A stretch of DNA of 64,000 nt, from contig NZ_QAOV01000007.1 in NCBI RefSeq assembly GCF_003050925.1, forward strand, positions 1 through 64,000. Reading direction: 5' to 3'. Positions 27,993 to 36,461 of the stretch are shown in pieces. The stretch is from Pseudomonas sp. GV085. Its GTDB lineage: Bacteria; Pseudomonadota; Gammaproteobacteria; Pseudomonadales; Pseudomonadaceae. A program made the translations under genes and the position numbers. Position 1 is the stretch's first letter, and each line of letters opens with the position of its first letter. The notes beneath the pieces are model-generated. The model did not search any database. It saw only the letters and a program-made list of their open reading frames with translations, and was not told where the DNA came from.

Positions 27993-29354
27993 TCAGCGAA
28001 TACCCGTGCCGGCCAATGACTCAGGCGCCCATTGCGCTTTCGAAAGCGGGTCGATGTACTTGACGCCGCCATACGGGCCGTAGATGCCGGTGATGTTGTA
28101 GCTGCCAGAGACCAGGTCATAAATCATGTGGTTATCGGAGTTCGGCGCCTGCACGTCATAGCTGTATGCCAGGTGTGCAAAGGATCCGCGGTATAGCTTG
28201 CCGCTGGCGTCATACTCATCCGAAGCCAGGGCAATCCAGCTGTCTTCGTCGAGGTAGAAGGTGCGCTTGCTGTAGATGTGGCGTTTGCCCGGTTTCAGCG
28301 TGGCTTCGACCACCCACACGCGGTGCAACTCCCAGCGCATCAGGTCCGGATTGACGTGATGCGGCGTGGTGATATCCGCAGCGTCCTTGTGATAGTTCAA
28401 CTTGTAAGTGTTGTAAGGAACGATCATTTCCTTCTTGCCGACGAGCTTGAAGTCGTAACGGTCCAGTGCACCGTTGAATACCCAGGCATCGTCATAGGTC
28501 GAAGCACCGGCCGAGCCAGGGTTTGGCGTGTCGTAGGCGATATCCGGTGCGAGTTTCACGCGGCGCTGACCTGGCAGGTATTGCCAGCCACGACGCTCCA
28601 TTTTCAGAGGGTTGACGGCATCCTGCACCAGGATGGCTTCGCCTGCGCGACGGGCCGGGGCCTGGTAATAGAGTTTGGTCTTGAAGAACAGATCCGTCTC
28701 TTTCGCCGGTTCCGTACGCTTCGGATCGTACAGCGGGTACTCCAGATAGCCATTACCGGTCGTGGCCAGAATAGCCCGGCCGGAACTGTCGACGTTCCAG
28801 GAGTCATATTTGATATTGGTGGCATACCCCTGATAACGCAGCAGGTGATTCCACATGGCCTCATAGCCATCTTTCGGGATCGGGAACGGAACGCCCGGCA
28901 ACGCGTTTTCCAGTGCTACCCCGCCTTCGAGTGTTTTGGTGCCGACGGCATTTTTTGCGGTGTTATCCAGCAACCGTTGAGGCAGCGCAACGCTGCGATG
29001 GGTCGGAAACACATCGACCCGAAACGTCGGGTAACGCTTGAGCAGCTCTTGCGTGGTCGCGGTCAGTTTGTCGGTGTATTGACTGACGTTTTTGCCATCG
29101 ACGACGACGCGTGGCTTGTCGGCCTCGTAAGGGTCCGGACGGAACGAACTGCCCGGTTGAAAACTGGCCGGCGCCGTGGTGAGACCGCCGGTGTAGGACG
29201 GAATGGTGTTGTCGGCATTGCCGGCCTTTTCAGCGCCGACGCCTGTCAGGCTGTTGCCGAGTTTGCCCGCTTCATCGGGGGACACGGCTGCGTGTGCCGC
29301 ACCCGCGATGGCAACGGTCAATGCAGTGAACAAAAGCGTGTTGACGATCTTCAT
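27993..29354 (-). CDS. DUF1329 periplasmic protein
   Basis: The 453-residue protein from the ATG at 29354, with AGGAGT upstream. Its signal peptide ends GAAHA/AVSP, followed by the DUF1329 start (DEAGKLGNSLTGVGAEKAGN). The rest shows the family features IPKDGYEAMWNHLLRYQGYA, LRWELHRVWVVEATLKPGKR and RTFYLDEDSWIA. The fold is LolA/LolB-like, suggesting binding of a lipid or other hydrophobic ligand in the periplasm. It is cotranscribed with the DUF1302 gene (33 bp apart) and the YCF48 gene. Confidence 0.9.
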   Translation of the reverse strand: MKIVNTLLFTALTVAIAGAAHAAVSPDEAGKLGNSLTGVGAEKAGNADNTIPSYTGGLTTAPASFQPGSSFRPDPYEADKPRVVVDGKNVSQYTDKLTATTQELLKRYPTFRVDVFPTHRSVALPQRLLDNTAKNAVGTKTLEGGVALENALPGVPFPIPKDGYEAMWNHLLRYQGYATNIKYDSWNVDSSGRAILATTGNGYLEYPLYDPKRTEPAKETDLFFKTKLYYQAPARRAGEAILVQDAVNPLKMERRGWQYLPGQRRVKLAPDIAYDTPNPGSAGASTYDDAWVFNGALDRYDFKLVGKKEMIVPYNTYKLNYHKDAADITTPHHVNPDLMRWELHRVWVVEATLKPGKRHIYSKRTFYLDEDSWIALASDEYDASGKLYRGSFAHLAYSYDVQAPNSDNHMIYDLVSGSYNITGIYGPYGGVKYIDPLSKAQWAPESLAGTGIR

Positions 29355-29387
29355 GGAGTGACTCCTGCTATCAAGCAAAGACTTCGA

Positions 29388-31217
29388 TCAAATGGTCGTT
29401 TTGAAGGTAAAAGTGACCATGCCCCGATCCTTGAGCTGAGGCTGAGTACCGCCGAAAGCAGTGGTCTGCCCCGGTACGCAGTTGTATTGGCCGTTCGCCC
29501 CTGGTGCGGCGCCCTGGCCCTGTGCACCTGCACCACCGGCTGAACCGCAGGTGTCGAACGGACCAAAGTTGTCCACGTACTTCAGGTCAAACCGGTACTG
29601 GTTGTGCACATCCATGCCTACGCCCACCGAGTAACTGCCGGAGTCCTTGTTACCCCCGAGCTGAACCGACGAGTTGCCCGCAAGGCCGACGCTGTAGTTG
29701 GCCGGCAGGTACATATCGATGCCGGGGAACACCTGATACCAGGTCGGGTTGAAGTTGACGCCCAGGACGTAGTTGTCCTTGGTGACCTTGTCGACACCGC
29801 GATACCAGTCTTCGCCTTTGAACAGCTGCTTGTTCTCGGTGACGTCCAGCCAGCGGCTGTAGGCGAGTTCAACCAGCAAGGTCGAGCTGTCCCAGACCGG
29901 TGTCGCACCGAACGTGGTCAAGCCGTTGAGCACCGCGTGCACGGTGTTGCCTCGGGCCACGCCGTTGTCACCATCAAAGCTGCTGCTGAAACCAGGCAAA
30001 CCGGCAGCACCGGCGGCCGGACTGACCGTTGCCGGCACGCTGGCCAGCGGCATGTTGTGGCGATAGTTCAGGTCGAGACCGACGCTGACACCTTCGATGC
30101 TTTTCGACAGGCTGATGCCGTAGATATCGATGTCGTCGACATAGAACTGGTTGTAGCTGCCGGCATTGCCGGAGATCAGTTGTGCAGGGCCGACCGCCGT
30201 TGGCTGCAACACCAGGTTGGGCAGAATGTCGGAGGTTTTGCGGTAGTAGAAACCCAGCGTACCCTGCAGCCATTCCGGGCTCCACTTGGCCATCAGGCCG
30301 AAGTCGCCTTGATTGTCCGGGGTAAACGTATGCCCGTTGGTCAACCGTAAAAACTGGTTGGCTCCCAGTGGGCCCGGTGTGCCGAACAGCGGGTTTCGGC
30401 CGCCGATCAACGACAGGTTGTGCCCGCCATTTTGAATGCCGTCGTTGAACCCCAGATAAGTGCCCGACTCCGGCAACCGCGCGGCGTCCCAGTCCAGGAA
30501 GTACTGCGCGGCGAGGGTCAGTTCCGGGTTGATCGTGAAGCTGGTGGACAACTGATTACGCGGAATGAACAGTTCTTTGGCTTCTGTTCCCGGGACCGCC
30601 AGCGACTTGGAAATATCCAGGCCGGACTGGCCATAACTGTTGCCATGGGCAAAGGCGAGGATGCTTTCGCCCCAGTAAACGGTGTGCCTGCCGAGCTTGC
30701 CGCTGAGCAGTGATTCATCGCCGACTTCAGTGCTGCCAAACACGAAGGCATCAAGGATTTCCGAAGAAGGACCGTTGTAATACCGATCGGCGTAACCACT
30801 CTGGTGCCGGGAATCCGGCCGGCCGCTGTTGAGCTGGTTGGTCGAGGCGTTGTCGCTGCCAATATCGTCGTAGGCGTGGTCGTACCAGGTGTTGGCGCTG
30901 ACACGGAATCCGGCTTTTTCTTTGTAAACCACGTCCAGTTCGGTCAGCACATCCAGTCGTTGAGAAACGGGACTGCCGGAGGAAAAGTTGCGATCCCCGT
31001 CATTGTTGTTCCATGAATTGGCCAACTTACTGTTGGGGGCTTCCACGCGCTGGGCATAGTTGAACTTCAGCGTGTTGTCGAAGCGAACCGCAAAGTCTTC
31101 ATTCCCCGTATTGATCTCGACAGCCCCCACGGGCGCGATGCCCAGGCCGGTGAGAACGGCGGAGGCCAACAACCCTTTGCGAAGGTTTGCATGGCAGATC
31201 TTATTATTTTTGTTCAT
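29388..31217 (-). CDS. DUF1302 outer-membrane beta-barrel protein
   Basis: The 609-residue protein has a signal peptide (MNKNNKICHANLRKGLLASA...APVGA) and the typical opening FAVRFDNTLKFNYAQRVE. Many amphipathic strands follow, ending RGMVTFTFKTTI. DUF1302 proteins are large outer-membrane barrels thought to admit hydrophobic substrates. They occur almost always with DUF1329, as here. A good AGGTGG ribosome site precedes the ATG at 31217. A glycine-rich loop near the C-terminus (GSAGGAGAQGQGAAPGANGQ) bearing two cysteines (DTCGSA, YNCVPG) is probably extracellular. Confidence 0.9.
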   Translation of the reverse strand: MNKNNKICHANLRKGLLASAVLTGLGIAPVGAVEINTGNEDFAVRFDNTLKFNYAQRVEAPNSKLANSWNNNDGDRNFSSGSPVSQRLDVLTELDVVYKEKAGFRVSANTWYDHAYDDIGSDNASTNQLNSGRPDSRHQSGYADRYYNGPSSEILDAFVFGSTEVGDESLLSGKLGRHTVYWGESILAFAHGNSYGQSGLDISKSLAVPGTEAKELFIPRNQLSTSFTINPELTLAAQYFLDWDAARLPESGTYLGFNDGIQNGGHNLSLIGGRNPLFGTPGPLGANQFLRLTNGHTFTPDNQGDFGLMAKWSPEWLQGTLGFYYRKTSDILPNLVLQPTAVGPAQLISGNAGSYNQFYVDDIDIYGISLSKSIEGVSVGLDLNYRHNMPLASVPATVSPAAGAAGLPGFSSSFDGDNGVARGNTVHAVLNGLTTFGATPVWDSSTLLVELAYSRWLDVTENKQLFKGEDWYRGVDKVTKDNYVLGVNFNPTWYQVFPGIDMYLPANYSVGLAGNSSVQLGGNKDSGSYSVGVGMDVHNQYRFDLKYVDNFGPFDTCGSAGGAGAQGQGAAPGANGQYNCVPGQTTAFGGTQPQLKDRGMVTFTFKTTI

Positions 31218-31285
31218 CTAGCTTGCCACCTGCTCTATGGTTTACGAAAAGTCATGGGTTGAATCACGGCGTAATGAGCCTCCTC

Positions 31286-32449
31286 TCAGGTGCGCTGCAA
31301 AAGGGTGACCGACACCGCCCGGCCCAGGGCGGTGCTATGTTGCAAAGCCGTGCGGGCACCAGCGATTTGCCTGCCGTCGGCCATGTCGCGCAGTTGCCAG
31401 ACCAACTCGACCAGTTGCGCCAACCCGGTGGCACCCGGGGCGTGACCACGTCCCAGCAAGCCACCCGATGGGCACACCGCATTCATCTGTCCTTTCAGGC
31501 GGTGTCCTTGCTGCACGAATCGATCGATCTCGTCCTCCCGGCAAAAACCCAGTGCGGCGCTATTGATCATGAAGTCGCCGACGCTCTGGTCGTGCAGCTC
31601 AACCACGTCGATGTCTTCCGCACCGAGGCCCGCCTGCTGATAGGCCAGTTGCGCGACTCGCCGGGTGGTCACCCGACCGAGCACATCCAGCACGCACCCC
31701 GCTTCCTGCTCTGAAGCGCTGTCACTGCCCCTGACACTGGCCAGCACAGTGACGTCCGCCCGAGCGCCGAAGCGCAGGGCGAAGGCCGGGGTACAGAGCA
31801 GGATGGCCGCCGCACCGCAGGCGGGCGGGCACAGATAAGGCGCGAGACAGCCGTCGCGATCCGGCACGCGGTTCAACACGGCGTAGGGATTGCGCCCGGC
31901 CTGGGCCCGTGCCCGCTCAAGCACTTGATCGAAGCTGCTTTGAGCAATGCCCATGCGTGTCAATAACCAGCTGGTTTGGGCAGCGAACAGCAGCGCCGGT
32001 TGTTGTCGACGCTCGATGAAGCCGATGGGGTTCTCACCCTGCCCGACCTTTGCCGACTCATCGCGAGCGAGATCTTTCAAACCGAAAAACTCACGATTGG
32101 AAATGCCTGCCGGCATGCACTCGACACCCACCAACAGGACACATTCAGCCTGACCGCACAGCAGGCTATTGCGGGCCAACTGGAAAGCACTACTGGCCGA
32201 CGCACAGCCATCGCCCAAGCTGAAAATCGGCATGCCCGAGTAGCCAATCTGCGACAACATCTGCTCGGCGATACCGGCTTCACCGTATACGCAGGAAGTA
32301 AACACCTGGTCGACCAGGTCATAGTCGATCCGCGCATCGGCCAGCGCCGCACGGATGGCTTGCCCCGCCAACGCCGCATGACTGTCAGAACCACCCAGCG
32401 GTAGAAACGGCACCATTGCTGCACCGGCGATCAGCACTTTTACAGACAT
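31286..32449 (-). CDS. Thiolase-superfamily protein (SCP2/SCPx thiolase-like)
   Basis: The 387-residue protein has the nucleophile loop GDGCASASSAFQLARN (Cys near residue 82), the HD motif in DIDVVELHDQSVGDF and the C-terminal GGLLGRGHAPGATG. All correspond to catalytic positions of the non-decarboxylating, SCPx-like thiolases. It is shorter and more divergent than the two thiolases at 40552 and 60821. Its product could cleave a branched or cyclic 3-ketoacyl-CoA. It is first of the minus-strand group that runs through DUF1302 to the RND gene, with 68 bp separating it from DUF1302. Confidence 0.83.
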   Translation of the reverse strand: MSVKVLIAGAAMVPFLPLGGSDSHAALAGQAIRAALADARIDYDLVDQVFTSCVYGEAGIAEQMLSQIGYSGMPIFSLGDGCASASSAFQLARNSLLCGQAECVLLVGVECMPAGISNREFFGLKDLARDESAKVGQGENPIGFIERRQQPALLFAAQTSWLLTRMGIAQSSFDQVLERARAQAGRNPYAVLNRVPDRDGCLAPYLCPPACGAAAILLCTPAFALRFGARADVTVLASVRGSDSASEQEAGCVLDVLGRVTTRRVAQLAYQQAGLGAEDIDVVELHDQSVGDFMINSAALGFCREDEIDRFVQQGHRLKGQMNAVCPSGGLLGRGHAPGATGLAQLVELVWQLRDMADGRQIAGARTALQHSTALGRAVSVTLLQRT

Positions 32450-32611
32450 GAACCTGCTCCCACTCGCCGATACGTCGGCGCTTTTGTGGGGTCAGACTAT
32501 TGCGAAGTCGAAAAGCGCACCCCCCCATTGACTGGGGGGGCGATTGGATATCGGATGTGGGGGGGGATTGAAGGATGATCCGAACGGATCATCTCGGGTG
32601 GCGGGTTGGCA
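32450..32611. promoter_or_regulatory. Intergenic region between LuxR-type activator and thiolase operon
   Basis: This holds a C6/G6 hairpin (32521-32526 with 32535-32540) that may terminate the upstream activator transcript on the minus strand, followed by the likely promoter of the thiolase-DUF1302-DUF1329-YCF48-RND operon. A second dyad CGCCGA/TCGGCG (32465-32480) lies closer to the thiolase start. No conserved activator box could be assigned. Confidence 0.4.
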
Positions 32612-35278
32612 TTAGCCCGCTGTCTCGAGAATTCCCAGCATGTATGCACGCGCGACTACATGCTGTCTTGTGCCGGCCTGGAATTTTCCAAACAGGTTTT
32701 TCAGGTGCCACTTCACGGTTTCCTCGCCGACATTCAGCGCCAGGGCGATTTGCTTGTTGGACAGGTTGCGAGCCAATAGCTGCAACACCTCGCGTTCCTT
32801 GGGCGTCAAGAGACGACTCGGGGACACGCTCAATGGAGTGGATTCGGGTCGCGCAACAGGTGCGGGCGTAGAGGTCGCCGCAAACAATGGGACCGTTTCA
32901 CCCTGGAGCGTCTGCTCCCATTTGATCAGGTCCGGATGGGTGTCCTGCACCACGCGTAACATACCGTTTTCTTGCGCGAGGCTGACAGCCTCCAGCAAAT
33001 GGTCAGTGCCGCCCTGTCCGGTTGCCCTGAGTGCCAGTGCCTTGAGCAGCTTGATCTGCACGATGTCTCGCCCACGACGCAGGTATTCGGCTGTTTCACT
33101 GACCTTGTCCAGCACCGCCAGCATAGCCTCCCAATCACGTTGGGCCAGTAAGGCATAAGCGTTGGCTACCCCGGCGAGCAAGTCCAGCTCCGGCCCCAGC
33201 AACCCTGCTCGCTCACGGGCAATGACCGGCGTGAAACTGTCCAGTCGTCGCCATAATGCCTGACAGGTATCGCTGCGTCCCTGCAAGGCATGCAGGCGTA
33301 TTTGCTCTCCCAGGGAGGCAATGCAGAATCGTGGAATATTTCGCTCTTCTCCAAGGGCGAATAACGCCTCGAGCAGATCCTGCCCGCGATGCCCCTGCCC
33401 CTGGAGTGAGGCCAGTCGAGCGGCGGCGAGGAAACCCTGCACAATGGCATCGGGGGACGCCAATCGCTCAACGATATCCAGCCTGTTCGCCAGCACCATA
33501 GCGGATTCCTGAATTGCCCCCTGTTCCAGCAACACCGTCGCCAGAGCGCTCGCTAGAATGACCGCCACCGGACTACGCCGACCGATGTCCCGTTCGGCAT
33601 GCAACAGGCTATCGTGCAGCGCAGTGCGCGCCGACACTATTCGACCCTCGTATAAATAAGCGAGACCGACCACCCACTCGCCATACCCGCGTATGGCATC
33701 AAGGCCAGGACTACCCGCGTAAATCGCTGCTCGCTGAAAGATTCGCCGGGCTTTCTCCGGTTGTCCCTGCAACAGCGTCAGCCGGGCGATCAGGTTCGCG
33801 ACCAAGGCTTGCACCGTCATTGAGAATGAAGGCAATCGATCGACCCAAGGCATGATGAGCTCATGCGATTGATCCGGACGGTCCGCAAAGAAGGCGGCGG
33901 TGGCGGCGATGGCGGCCGCTTCACAACGTGTCGCCTCGTCGGCGGACGGATGCTGTTCAATCGCAGCAATCAATTGCGCCGCTTCTGCCTGACGCGCTCC
34001 CATTGCCAAAGTCCAGGCCGCCGCCAGGCAGATCCGCGGATGCGCCAACACGTCAGCGGAGCCAAGCTCCTCGACCCACTCCAGCACCCGGCTGAATTGC
34101 CCTTGCAACGCGACTTCGTACAGGCATTTGCCAATCAACGTATAGGCCGGCTGGGGCATGTCGGCCAACAGATATTGCCGGGCGGCCTGTTCCAGGAAAC
34201 CGTGTTGTTCCAGCCACACGGCGCCGCGCCGGTGATAACCCTGACGTTCCTCCAACGGCAAGTCGGCAAAACGGCCGAGCAGAAATTCCCGCGCCAATGG
34301 ATGGATGCGCACCCAGTCACTGTCGATACTTTCAACAAAAATCGGTGTCGAGGCACACAATTCCTTCAGCAATTCACCCGAGCGAGCGTTGCCCGTCAGT
34401 GCCTCGCATAACAGGGGCTGGACCATTTCCAACAAGGCAATGCCGGTCAGAAACCGAACCTGCTCCTCCCGAAGATGTGCGAGCAGACCGTCGACGAAAT
34501 AGCGCTGGATATCACCCAGACAAGTCGACAATCCTTCGACTGCCGCACTCCGATTCGGGCTCTTCTCCAACGCCGAAATCGCTAATTGCAAGCCAAGCGG
34601 CCAGCCTTCGGTTATCTCGTGCAGGCGCATGCAGAGGTCGGCATCGACCCTTGCGCCGAAACGATCATTGAGGATGGCGACCGCCTCCTCCACATTCAGT
34701 CGTAAAGCCGCTGTCATGATCGTCGTGAAAAGCCCTCTTGCCGCGAGGTCCGCCACTTGCAGATTCAACCGTGTGCGAGAGGCCATGATGATGCGCAAAT
34801 TGGCCGGCGCGTTGTGCAACAGGTACGTCAGGGAGTAACGGATCGTCAGCTCGGGCAGGGTATCCACTTCATCCAGAATCAATACGGTTTCGCTACCCAG
34901 ATCGGCCACTTCCGCCAACCACTGCGTCAGCCCTTCCTGTTCGTCACGCCCCAATCCCGCAATAGGCTCGAATGCGCGGGCAAACGACGGCCGACCGCTG
35001 CCAATGGCCATGGCAACTCCCAGCCCCTGGACAAAACGCGCACCATCATCCTGTTCATCCAGCGTCATCCAGGCCACCACGGCGCCGTGAGACAAACATT
35101 CACGGCGCCATTGGGTCAGCAGAAAGGTTTTGCCGAAGCCTGCCGGCGCTTGAACGGCGATCACCACTTTGTCTGTCAGTTCCTGGGTATGAATACCCAG
35201 GCGGCTTCGCATCCGTGCTGATTTCTGACTACGCGGCGGCGTCGTTTTGAGGATCAGTTGGGGCTCTATGCAGTCCAT
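32612..35278 (-). CDS. MalT/AlkS-like LuxR family ATP-dependent activator (LAL)
   Basis: The 888-residue regulator has a Walker A motif APAGFGKT (residues 44-51), a Walker B-like TVLILDEVD (about 150), a long TPR-like middle region and a C-terminal LuxR helix-turn-helix (LTPKEREVLQLLARNLSNKQ, VGEETVKWHLKNLF). This is the MalT/AlkS class, which binds ATP plus an inducer to activate transcription. The length is close to AlkS, an alkane-responsive activator of pseudomonads. It lies immediately upstream of the thiolase/DUF1302/DUF1329/YCF48/RND operon and is its likely activator, with a hydrophobic inducer inferred. Confidence 0.9.
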   Translation of the reverse strand: MDCIEPQLILKTTPPRSQKSARMRSRLGIHTQELTDKVVIAVQAPAGFGKTFLLTQWRRECLSHGAVVAWMTLDEQDDGARFVQGLGVAMAIGSGRPSFARAFEPIAGLGRDEQEGLTQWLAEVADLGSETVLILDEVDTLPELTIRYSLTYLLHNAPANLRIIMASRTRLNLQVADLAARGLFTTIMTAALRLNVEEAVAILNDRFGARVDADLCMRLHEITEGWPLGLQLAISALEKSPNRSAAVEGLSTCLGDIQRYFVDGLLAHLREEQVRFLTGIALLEMVQPLLCEALTGNARSGELLKELCASTPIFVESIDSDWVRIHPLAREFLLGRFADLPLEERQGYHRRGAVWLEQHGFLEQAARQYLLADMPQPAYTLIGKCLYEVALQGQFSRVLEWVEELGSADVLAHPRICLAAAWTLAMGARQAEAAQLIAAIEQHPSADEATRCEAAAIAATAAFFADRPDQSHELIMPWVDRLPSFSMTVQALVANLIARLTLLQGQPEKARRIFQRAAIYAGSPGLDAIRGYGEWVVGLAYLYEGRIVSARTALHDSLLHAERDIGRRSPVAVILASALATVLLEQGAIQESAMVLANRLDIVERLASPDAIVQGFLAAARLASLQGQGHRGQDLLEALFALGEERNIPRFCIASLGEQIRLHALQGRSDTCQALWRRLDSFTPVIARERAGLLGPELDLLAGVANAYALLAQRDWEAMLAVLDKVSETAEYLRRGRDIVQIKLLKALALRATGQGGTDHLLEAVSLAQENGMLRVVQDTHPDLIKWEQTLQGETVPLFAATSTPAPVARPESTPLSVSPSRLLTPKEREVLQLLARNLSNKQIALALNVGEETVKWHLKNLFGKFQAGTRQHVVARAYMLGILETAG

Positions 35279-35330
35279 TGTTTCAGACCTGAGTGGTTGA
35301 GAGACGCTTACCCAAGGAGCGTCTGAAGGT

Positions 35331-35409
35331 CCCTGGATACAGTTCCAAACGGCCGAACACTACCATGGAATAGTCCGAGGGCTTGAACTCCCGGTGCAAT
35401 CCAACGCAA
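35331..35409 (-). pseudogene. Decayed fragment of a DUF3313 lipoprotein gene
   Basis: On the minus strand the bases read LRWIAPG and, after a one-base frameshift, FKPSDYSMVVFGRLELYPG. This parallels LRWVAPGFKPADYSTVVFERLELYPT of the intact DUF3313 gene at 16621. Similarity fades on both sides, so less than 30 codons remain. It lies in the upstream region of the LuxR-type activator gene and shows that a third member of this family was once here. Confidence 0.75.
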
Positions 35410-35460
35410 GCCGCTTGCGTACTTTCGGTGCAGTGACCTGCTCGCCACGCCAAAGCTCCG

Positions 35461-36321
35461 CTACCTTCCAGCCAGGGCTCTGTATTCGGCCGGTGTACTG
35501 GCGTGCGCAACCTTGAACGCTGCCGTCAGGTGGCTCTGAGAACTGAAGCCACACTCCAGTGCCACATGCAAAATAGGTAGATCGGTCTGCATGAGCAAAT
35601 CACGTGCATGTTCCAGTCGTACATTCATCACATAGCGATGGGGCGGCATGCCCATGGCGCGCTGAAACAGCCGTCGGAAATGAGCCGGGCTGACACCCGC
35701 CTGGCCAGCCAGTGTGCTGATCGAGAGTTCCTGCCCCAGATGCTCGCGAATGAAGACCAGGACTGTATGCAGGCGCGCCAGATGAATATGCGGCGGATAA
35801 ATACCTCTGCTCGCGTCAACGCGTAGCGCACGATACACCTGCTCAAGCATGACCATGGCCAACCTTGCCATGAACCCCTGATCAGCCCCTTTCCCAAGAC
35901 TTAGCTCATCCATCAATTGCCGGGCCGCTGCGCTCACCAAACCATCACTGACGGGCAATGGTGCCTGCGCGCCAGCGCATAGCTCACGCAATTGTCGAAA
36001 CACGCCATCAGTGCGCTCGGGCAGATAAAAAACCGCGAAATCAATGCTGCCGGAATAGTGCCATTGAGTGGCACAACCTGCAGGCAGCAGCATTGACAAG
36101 CGCGGCATCGATGTTGAGCGCAACTCGCCCCCTGCCCCCTCATCCGCCCGCGAGCCACCGAACTGGGTCAGCAGGGCCATGAAGTCAACGGGCGGGACGG
36201 TTAGATCAGTCGTATGCAGGAAATAGCGCTCCGCATACAAGGGGATGTCACTGCACACCAGGCCGCCCAGCAAGGGCAATCCCAGTGTTTCATGGACCTG
36301 TTGTTGCGGATTCATGGGCAT
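35461..36321 (-). CDS. AraC family transcriptional regulator
   Basis: From the ATG at 36321 (or 36315) the protein has about 286 residues; an upstream open extension lacks family character. The C-terminal AraC domain is clear (LSISTLAGQAGVSPAHFRRL, DLPILHVALECGFSSQSHLT). The N-terminal cupin-like sensor is of the AraC-binding type (MLLPAGCATQWHYSGSIDFA). It is divergent from the acyl-CoA dehydrogenase operon starting at 36462 and probably controls it through the 140-bp gap between them. Confidence 0.87.
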   Translation of the reverse strand: MPMNPQQQVHETLGLPLLGGLVCSDIPLYAERYFLHTTDLTVPPVDFMALLTQFGGSRADEGAGGELRSTSMPRLSMLLPAGCATQWHYSGSIDFAVFYLPERTDGVFRQLRELCAGAQAPLPVSDGLVSAAARQLMDELSLGKGADQGFMARLAMVMLEQVYRALRVDASRGIYPPHIHLARLHTVLVFIREHLGQELSISTLAGQAGVSPAHFRRLFQRAMGMPPHRYVMNVRLEHARDLLMQTDLPILHVALECGFSSQSHLTAAFKVAHASTPAEYRALAGR

Positions 36322-36461
36322 CTCGGGATGAGCATATTTTGACAAATATGACCGCTTTTCAGGTGAGTTGTCGATGTCGGAAAGAACAATAATCAACCGA
36401 ATTTCCGCCGCTCGCATCAGTGCGAGGCAGATCGATCACAACGCCAGGTGAGGCCTTCACA

